From Gemmatimonadales bacterium (GTDB taxonomy: Bacteria; Gemmatimonadota; Gemmatimonadetes; Gemmatimonadales; GWC2-71-9): a stretch of 51,610 nt of DNA. The position numbers were made by a program, and so were the translations under genes. Positions 44,333 to 51,610 of this stretch are shown piece after piece; the stretch's first letter is position 1; every line of letters starts with the position of its first letter. Location of the stretch: contig JAHBVU010000022.1 of assembly GCA_019637315.1 (NCBI GenBank), positions 1 through 51,610 on the forward strand. The letters are read 5' to 3'. Below the pieces are notes generated by a model, which saw nothing but the letters and a program-made list of their open reading frames with translations, was not told the DNA's origin and did no database searches.

Positions 44333-44453
44333 TCACGACGCGAGCAATGAAAAAAGGCCCCTTCCATCGGAAGGAGCCTCGCGTCGTGTTGCGTTGCCCC
44401 TGTCCGGATCATCTCGGAGGGGCAGGGGTTTGATGGTGCGCTAAACCCGGCCC
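44333..44453 (-). promoter_or_regulatory. Transcription attenuator of the leu operon
   Basis: Hand folding on the minus strand gives: segment 1 TGCCCCT (44424-44418) with segment 2 AGGGGCA (44401-44395); terminator 3:4, AGGCTCCTTCC with GGAAGGGGCCT, followed by TTTTTT (44379-44350); and antiterminator 2:3, GGA-C-AGGGGC with GCTCCTTCC over 9 bp with a bulged C. A protector hairpin GGGTTT/AAACCC (44448-44443 and 44431-44426), extended by GGGC/GCCC, uses the end of the leader frame and part of segment 1. An 11-bp inverted repeat CACGACGCGAG/CTCGCGTCGTG surrounds the terminator. Confidence 0.85.
44350..44379 (-). terminator. Rho-independent terminator in the leu leader
   Basis: An 11-bp stem with one T-G wobble and a 3-base loop, followed by six T on the minus strand, located 31 bases before the first leu gene. 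A terminator in front of the genes, behind a Leu-rich leader frame, is the mark of attenuation. Confidence 0.92.
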
Positions 44454-44551
44454 GTCCCGATAACGACGAGAAGAATGACCGCAAGGAGAAGCCCTGCGGC
44501 CAGTCCGACGACGCTAATAAGTCGGGGGGAGCGAGTAAGCGTGTTCACCAT
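44441..44551 (-). CDS. Leucine-rich leader peptide of the leu operon
   Basis: A 36-codon frame (ATG at 44551, TAG at 44443-44441). Codons 17-31 read LAAGLLLAVILLVVI, so leucine, valine and isoleucine dominate. Of eight Leu codons five are CTT, which looks rare in the GC-rich genes around; slow codons are usual in attenuator leaders. Alternative hairpins and a terminator follow. No Shine-Dalgarno is seen and a TATACT hexamer ends 3 bases before the ATG, so the mRNA may be leaderless. The peptide would have no function apart from being translated. Confidence 0.85.
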   Translation of the reverse strand: MVNTLTRSPRLISVVGLAAGLLLAVILLVVIGTGRV

Positions 44552-44554
44552 ATC

Positions 44555-44560
44555 AGTATA
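44555..44560 (-). promoter_or_regulatory. Candidate -10 element of the leu leader
   Basis: TATACT on the minus strand, five of six matches to TATAAT, separated from the leader ATG by only GAT. Transcription would begin at or within the start codon. No good -35 hexamer was found 16-18 bases upstream. The remaining 190 bases to the cupin gene hold nothing I recognise. Confidence 0.6.
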
Positions 44561-44753
44561 CTAGACGATCGAACCGGCCGGCTACCCCCACTCGCTCCCT
44601 GCCGGCGGTCTCGGGCGGTCGCGCTGGGGTCGGTTGGGGCCCCGACGGAGCCCGGCAGTGGGGCTGTCGTCACACGGAGAGCGGGGAGATCTTCTACTGT
44701 GCCGCGTGGCCGATTGTGGCTCCGGGGCGACGCTCCCAAACCAAGGACCCGCT

Positions 44754-45137
44754 ATGTCTGCCGGATGCACCCTGTCCCGCTGGTCGGATATTCCCCTCGA
44801 GAAGGTGACCGATCAGATCGACCGCAAGCTGATTACCGGTGATCGGATCATGCTGGCGCAAGTATTCCTCAAGCAGGGCAGCGTCGTGCCCAAGCATCAG
44901 CACGAGAACGAGCAGTTCACCTACATCGTGAGCGGAGCCCTGCGCTTCTTCCTGGGCGAGGACGGCGCCGAAACGGTCGTCGTCGGCGCCGGAGAGGTCC
45001 TCCACATCCCGTCGATGGTCTGGCATCGCGCCGAGGCGCTGGAAGACACCCTCGACATGGACATCTTCTCGCCGCCTCGGCAGGACTGGCTCAACCACAC
45101 CGACAGCTACTTCCACGCCGAGTCTGGGAAGCGCTGA
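44754..45137 (+). CDS. Cupin domain protein
   Basis: A 127-residue single cupin. The metal-binding motif 1 is HQHENEQF with two His and one Glu, followed by YIVSGALRFFLG; motif 2 is HIPSMVWHRAEAL with the last His ligand. The ATG at 44754 follows AAGGA. Cupins of this size bind small ligands or act as isomerases or oxygenases; no signature reveals which. It is joined to the PHP gene with no gap (TGAATG), so the two form a pair. Confidence 0.85.
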   Translation: MSAGCTLSRWSDIPLEKVTDQIDRKLITGDRIMLAQVFLKQGSVVPKHQHENEQFTYIVSGALRFFLGEDGAETVVVGAGEVLHIPSMVWHRAEALEDTLDMDIFSPPRQDWLNHTDSYFHAESGKR

Positions 45138-46181
45138 ATGGCCAGGATGTTCTGGCTCCTCGCTCTGACGCTGATGGTACCTCCCCTCGCGGCTCAGACC
45201 ACAGCCTCGGGGCGCTGGTACCGTGGCAACACCCACGCGCATACCCTCAACACCGATGGCGACAGTCCACCGGATGCGGTGGTGCGCTGGTACCGGGAAC
45301 ACGGCTACCACTTCACCTTCATAACCGACCACGAGTTCATCACCGACGTGGCGCCGCTCGAGGCGCTCTTCGGTGCAGCCGAACGCTTTCTTGTCATCTC
45401 GGGGCAGGAAATAACCCAGCGGGTGGCCGACTCGACCCATCCGGACAAGTGGCGCCAGGCGCACGTCAATGCGTTGGGGACGACGCACGTCATCCGCCCC
45501 CTGGGTGAGCGAAACATTGCCGTTGGCAGCACGGTTGCGGCCACCTACCGACACCACCTGCACGCGATACAGGAGGCGGGCGGCGTGGCCCAGATCAACC
45601 ATCCGAACTTTCGATGGTCCGTTCCCCTCGGCGAGATGCTTGGCCTGCCCGACTCGACCTTGCTGGAGATCTGGAACGGCCATCCCCTGGTCCATAACCT
45701 GGGCGGGAGTGATGGGTCGGGGCGGGCGATGCCGTCGGTGGAGGCACTCTGGGACTCGCTGCTGACGCGCGGCATGCGGATCTGGGGCGTGGCCGACGAC
45801 GACAGTCACAGCTTCCGGCCGGAACATGCCGAAAATGCCGACCTGGCGCGCCCGGGGCGCGGGTGGGTCATGGTCCGCGCCGACACCTTGACGGTACCGG
45901 CCATTCTGCGTGCCTTGCGTCGCGGTGACTTCTACAGCTCGACGGGCGTGACGCTGCGCGACTATCAGGTTGCGGGAGACGAGATTCGCATCGAGGTGCT
46001 GCAGGCGGCCGATCGCCGTTACCGGACCGAGTTCATCGGCTCCGAAGGCCGGCTCCTTGCTGCGGTCGACGGTTTGACCGCGGCGTATCGGATCGGCGGC
46101 GGTGAGGGATACGTTCGCGCGCGGGTGACCGATTCGAGCGGCCGCCGCGCCTGGACGCAGCCGGTTCGGCTCCGGCACTGA
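45138..46181 (+). CDS. Exported PHP-domain metal-dependent phosphoesterase
   Basis: A 347-residue protein with a signal peptide ending near PLAAQ-TT. PHP metal-binding motifs are RGNTHAHTLNTDG, FITDHEF, INHPNF and VADDDSH. PHP enzymes hydrolyse phosphoesters at a three-metal site; secreted forms are common but poorly studied. The C-terminal 80 residues look like a beta-sandwich (GVTLRDYQVAG ... YVRARVTDSSGRRAWTQPV). It starts one base after the cupin stop. Confidence 0.87.
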   Translation: MARMFWLLALTLMVPPLAAQTTASGRWYRGNTHAHTLNTDGDSPPDAVVRWYREHGYHFTFITDHEFITDVAPLEALFGAAERFLVISGQEITQRVADSTHPDKWRQAHVNALGTTHVIRPLGERNIAVGSTVAATYRHHLHAIQEAGGVAQINHPNFRWSVPLGEMLGLPDSTLLEIWNGHPLVHNLGGSDGSGRAMPSVEALWDSLLTRGMRIWGVADDDSHSFRPEHAENADLARPGRGWVMVRADTLTVPAILRALRRGDFYSSTGVTLRDYQVAGDEIRIEVLQAADRRYRTEFIGSEGRLLAAVDGLTAAYRIGGGEGYVRARVTDSSGRRAWTQPVRLRH

Positions 46182-46287
46182 GGGTCACGAGGCTTGGGGC
46201 TGCTCCGGGTCGCGCCCTCTGAGAGGCGGGGCCTGCACACCGGAAGGTCCGCTTGGCGGAGCGGGAAGGTGAAGCCATCTTCCGGCC

Positions 46288-46824
46288 ATGAGCTCTCCTC
46301 CTCCGGACAGGGTCGATGTTCCGAGTCTCGGGTCAGCAACGGACGGTCGTGATCCGTTGGGCTACCAGTTGCGCCGGGCCCAGGTTGTGGGCGGCACGCT
46401 CGCCGACGTCTTTGCGTTCTTCAAGGATCCCGCCAATCTCGAGCGGCTGACGCCTCCCTGGCTTGCCTTTCGCGTGCTCGACAGTTCGACGCCAACAGTG
46501 CAGCGCGACACGAGGATCCGGTACCGTCTCCGCCTGCATGGTGTGCCGCTCCGATGGGAATCCCGCATCACAGAGTTCGAGGAGAATCAGCTCTTTGCCG
46601 ACGAGCAACTCGTCGGGCCGTACCGCCGGTGGTACCACCGGCATCTGTTCCGCTCGGTGCCTGGCGGCGTCCATGTGGAAGACATCGTCGATTACCGGCT
46701 GCCATTCGGGCCGCTCGGTCGGATGGTTCACGCGCTTGCGGTCGCCCGACAGCTGCGCGCGATATTCGACTATCGCGCCGTGGTGATGCGTGAGTTGTTC
46801 CCGCCCGAGTCCGCCGAGGGATAG
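46288..46824 (+). CDS. SRPBCC family protein
   Basis: A 178-residue protein of the START/Bet v1-like fold. VGGTLADVFAFFKDPANLERLTPPW and RYRLRLHGVPLRWESRITEFEENQLFADEQLVGPYRRW follow the cyclase/dehydrase subfamily pattern, often seen fused or adjacent to NAD-dependent epimerases. These proteins bind hydrophobic ligands in a cavity. The ligand is unknown. It ends 17 bases from the convergent YfiT-like gene. Confidence 0.82.
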   Translation: MSSPPPDRVDVPSLGSATDGRDPLGYQLRRAQVVGGTLADVFAFFKDPANLERLTPPWLAFRVLDSSTPTVQRDTRIRYRLRLHGVPLRWESRITEFEENQLFADEQLVGPYRRWYHRHLFRSVPGGVHVEDIVDYRLPFGPLGRMVHALAVARQLRAIFDYRAVVMRELFPPESAEG

Positions 46825-46841
46825 CAGACGCAGGGGCGTGT

Positions 46842-47363
<522 letters not shown>

Positions 47364-47527
47364 GGGTTTCCTGCCTTTCAGCCGCGGCAATCAGCGGCGT
47401 CATCATCACGAGCCTGGTACTGATCGGGTGAATCACCGCACGAGCAACGTCGGACGGGACGGCGGCTGCCAGCCCGAACGGAGAATCTAGGGACTCGCCT
47501 GATGGTTGGCGAACCCATGGAAACCGA

Positions 47528-47559
47528 ACAGGCCTTCCGCCGTCGGGCGAAAGGCCTGT
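47528..47559 (-). terminator. Rho-independent terminator after dnaK
   Basis: ACAGGCCTT and AAGGCCTGT form a perfect 9-bp stem, with an inner CGCC/GGCG pairing, 21 bases after the dnaK stop. On the minus strand it is followed by TCGGTTT. It ends dnaK before the YfiT-like gene. The other bases between these genes hold no supportable feature. Confidence 0.85.
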
Positions 47560-47580
47560 CGCTACCTGCGAAAGGAGCGG

Positions 47581-49497
<1,917 letters not shown>

Positions 49498-49577
49498 TCT
49501 CGTTCTCTTTCAAAGGGTCAAAGGAGTCATCGGACTCCGGCTCAACCGGTCCGACTACGCTCATGGGCAATCATCGT

Positions 49578-49605
49578 ACCTGCCAAATGCGCCAAAATGG
49601 CAGGT
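49578..49605. promoter_or_regulatory. Inverted repeat upstream of dnaK, possible operator
   Basis: ACCTGCCA and TGGCAGGT are perfect 8-base arms separated by 12 bases, 81-108 bases before the dnaK start. It is not the CIRCE element of HrcA (TTAGCACTC-N9-GAGTGCTAA). It could be a binding site for another heat-shock regulator or an RNA hairpin. It lies between two divergent genes, so it could also serve the amidohydrolase. Confidence 0.45.
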
Positions 49606-49753
49606 TTGAGCGTCAGGGGAAGTCAGCCTGCGGTACGGTCCAAATAAATGACAGGAGACGAAGGGGTTCACGACCGGGCCTGTGGCATTATTCTCAAGGT
49701 TTCCGGCTGCGTTTCGCGCCGAATGTTCCTGCTCATCGTCTGAGAGAATCGCA

Positions 49754-51610
49754 ATGACACTGGTACGCTCTGGTCTCACGGCCGCGGCGGCGCTGTTGCT
49801 GGTCATGCCCGCTGAACAGCAGCCGCAGTACGACGTCATCCTTCGCGGGGGTCTGATCATCGATGGGACCGGGGCGTCCCGTTTCACCGGAGATGTGGCG
49901 GTGCAGGGGGGCCGGATCGTCCGGGTCGGGCGGATCGGCTCGGCTCGCGGTGTGACCGAACTGGATGTGCGTGGCCTGGTGGTGGCTCCGGGATTCGTCA
50001 ACGTTCACAGCCATGCGCAGCCATCGGCCCTCCCGACGGCCGTCAACATGCTGACTCAGGGGGTCACGACCGAGCTGATCAATGCCGACGGTGGAGGGCC
50101 GACCAATCTGGACGTTCAGTTCGCGGCGATCGAACCGAACGGGCTTGCGGTCAACGTCGCGGCCAGCATCGGCTTCAATTCGATCTGGCGCGAGGTGGTC
50201 GGTCTGTCGGACCGGCGGCCCGGCAGTGCGGAAATCGAGGCAATGCGTGGTCTCGTGGCTGCGAATCTGGCCCGAGGCGCATTCGGGGTCTCGTCCGGCC
50301 TCGACTACAAGCCGGCTTACTATGCCACCACCGATGAAGTGGTGGCCGTGCTGGAGCCGGCGCGGCAGTGGCGCACCTTCTTCCCGAACCATGACCGGGT
50401 CATTCCGGAGACGGGTTTCAGCGCGCGTGCCGGCGTCGAGGAGACCCGGGACATCGGCTTCCGGGCCGGCATCGTACCGACCTTCACCCACATGAAGGTG
50501 CAGGGTCATGAGCAGGGCAGCGGTGACATCGTGCTCGGCATGATGAATCGATCATCGGCCGAAGGGCGCTGGATCGCGGCCGATGTCTATCCGTACCTGT
50601 CGGGCCAGACCGGGCTCGGTGCGCTGATCATTCCGGGATGGGCGGCCGATGGCGGTACCGATTCGATGCGGGCCCGATTCCGGGACCCCGCGCTGCGCGC
50701 CAGGATCATCGCCGAGTCGAACGAGGCGATCAAAGCGCGGTTCAATGGCCCGGAGACGATTTTGGTGCTGGGCACCCGCAAGCTGTCCGATATCATGCAG
50801 GAGCGCGGTATTGCGACACCCGGCGAAGCGGTCGTGACGATCCTGGAGACCGAAATGCCCTGGGCCATTCTGGGCTTCGGGGTCGAATCGGATCTGGTCA
50901 AGCTGCTGCAGTATCACTCGATGGCCGTGGCCTGCGATTGCGGAGCCAGCACGAGCGACCGGGGGCACCCGCGCGGCTACGGCACCTATCCTCGGGTGTT
51001 GGGTCGCTATGTCCGTGAGCAGCGCGTCATGACGTGGGAAGATGCCATTCGCAAGATGAGCGGTTTTCCCGCTGCACTGATGGGCCTCGTCGACCGGGGT
51101 CTGATCGCTCCCGGCATGGCGGCGGACATCGTGGTGTTCGATTCCGCCACGGTCATCGACCATGCCACCTTCGAGCAGCCCACCTTGTTGTCCGATGGAA
51201 TCCGCCATGTGCTGGTGAACGGGGTTGTCGCGCTTCGTGACGGGAAAGCCACGGGGGATAAGGGAGGCCGAATCCTGCGGCGGACCGGTGCGATGCCCAG
51301 CCGCCCGCTGGACCTCGACCTGGCCATGCGGGTGGAGGCGACCGGAACCTTGACCGACCTCGACGGATCCGGGTCCGGGCGGGTGGCCATTGCGCTCCGC
51401 CAAGCGCGCGGCAGTCAACGCGCCACCGGGACCTTCCGGGTCACGATGCCCGATGGGGCGCCGTACCAGGCGTCGCTGCTTGGTGCGCTGCAGACGATCA
51501 ACGGTTGGGCCTCGATTACCGGGGTGGTGCGCAAGCAGGGAGAAACGGCCGAACGAGCCTTTACGCTCGTGGTGGACGGGGCAGATCCGTTTGCCGATGG
51601 CAGATCGACC
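49754..51610 (+). CDS. Exported D-aminoacylase-like amidohydrolase, 3' truncated
   Basis: The frame is open for 619 residues to the end of the window. A signal peptide (Ala/Leu-rich core, then PAEQQ) precedes an amidohydrolase barrel. The metal site is NVHSHAQP; GLDYKPAYYAT and TFTHMKVQGH follow the N-acyl-D-amino-acid deacylase pattern, with CDCGASTSDRGHPRGYGTYP and the small beta domain end (DIVVFDSATVIDHATFEQP). It likely cleaves N-acyl D-amino acids or dipeptide-like substrates in the periplasm. From about residue 512 a beta-rich extension begins that normal family members lack, and it continues past the window. Confidence 0.88.
   Translation, partial: MTLVRSGLTAAAALLLVMPAEQQPQYDVILRGGLIIDGTGASRFTGDVAVQGGRIVRVGRIGSARGVTELDVRGLVVAPGFVNVHSHAQPSALPTAVNMLTQGVTTELINADGGGPTNLDVQFAAIEPNGLAVNVAASIGFNSIWREVVGLSDRRPGSAEIEAMRGLVAANLARGAFGVSSGLDYKPAYYATTDEVVAVLEPARQWRTFFPNHDRVIPETGFSARAGVEETRDIGFRAGIVPTFTHMKVQGHEQGSGDIVLGMMNRSSAEGRWIAADVYPYLSGQTGLGALIIPGWAADGGTDSMRARFRDPALRARIIAESNEAIKARFNGPETILVLGTRKLSDIMQERGIATPGEAVVTILETEMPWAILGFGVESDLVKLLQYHSMAVACDCGASTSDRGHPRGYGTYPRVLGRYVREQRVMTWEDAIRKMSGFPAALMGLVDRGLIAPGMAADIVVFDSATVIDHATFEQPTLLSDGIRHVLVNGVVALRDGKATGDKGGRILRRTGAMPSRPLDLDLAMRVEATGTLTDLDGSGSGRVAIALRQARGSQRATGTFRVTMPDGAPYQASLLGALQTINGWASITGVVRKQGETAERAFTLVVDGADPFADGRST

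Noticed and set aside
44333-44388. T-box riboswitch in front of the leu genes
   Set aside because: No T-box consensus or specifier loop seen; a translated Leu-rich frame explains the region better.
44694-46178. 494-codon open frame opposite the cupin and PHP genes
   Set aside because: Covers two genes with clear motifs and ribosome-binding sites; itself without motif.

Overview
The window is GC-rich, densely packed chromosomal DNA of a diderm bacterium. Supporting features are a TonB-dependent receptor, lipoproteins with lipoboxes, a beta-barrel-like outer-membrane protein, two-PDZ HtrA and many signal peptides. The gene repertoire resembles Gemmatimonadota or a neighbouring phylum, but nothing here proves the taxon. 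I see no rRNA, insertion sequence, prophage or CRISPR array. Both window ends cut genes: an HD-GYP protein at the left and a D-aminoacylase-like amidohydrolase at the right. No gene-free stretch exceeds 300 bases.

Layout. 1-3.8 kb: HD-GYP tail, then glmM-glmS (UDP-GlcNAc precursor supply) closed by a strong terminator. 3.9-7.4 kb: four exported proteins, including a double cupredoxin-like protein and a phosphodiester-glycosidase-family protein. 7.4-9.2 kb: a MarR-nitroreductase-YceI stress module with a near-perfect sigma70 promoter covered by a palindromic operator. 9.3-10.3 kb: dtd-maf. 10.3-12.4 kb (minus): a lipoprotein followed by an FHA-GAF-adenylyl cyclase. 12.5-17.3 kb: an outer-membrane protein, a GspE/PilB ATPase fused to a receiver domain, and a NUDIX hydrolase. 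17.3-22.5 kb (minus): a small anchored protein, a beta-helix lipoprotein and a TonB-dependent receptor. 22.7-30.4 kb (minus): acyltransferase, TauE-like permease, engB, clpX, oxyR, clpP, tig, a small membrane protein, tRNA-Leu(UAG) and an Hpt protein. 30.5-32.6 kb: a small lipoprotein convergent with htrA.

32.8-44.6 kb holds branched-chain amino acid synthesis as two converging operons. On the plus strand: leader peptide, ilvD, ilvB, ilvN/M-like, ilvC. On the minus strand: leader peptide, ACT-domain protein, leuA (lacking the C-terminal regulatory domain), leuC, leuD, leuB, an ECF sigma factor and an MHS-family transporter. Both operons start with a short peptide rich in Leu, Val and Ile, followed by mutually exclusive hairpins, i.e. 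candidate ribosome-mediated attenuators. The two leaders share sequence upstream of their start codons, inside the peptides and in an RNA hairpin. This pair of leaders, with the ACT protein next to a truncated LeuA and the sigma factor coupled to leuB, is the most interesting part of the window.

44.7-51.6 kb: cupin, secreted PHP phosphoesterase, SRPBCC protein, YfiT/DinB-type thiol transferase, dnaK with a terminator and an upstream palindrome, and the partial amidohydrolase. Functions are assigned from motifs read by eye. Folding and promoter statements were made by hand and not computed.
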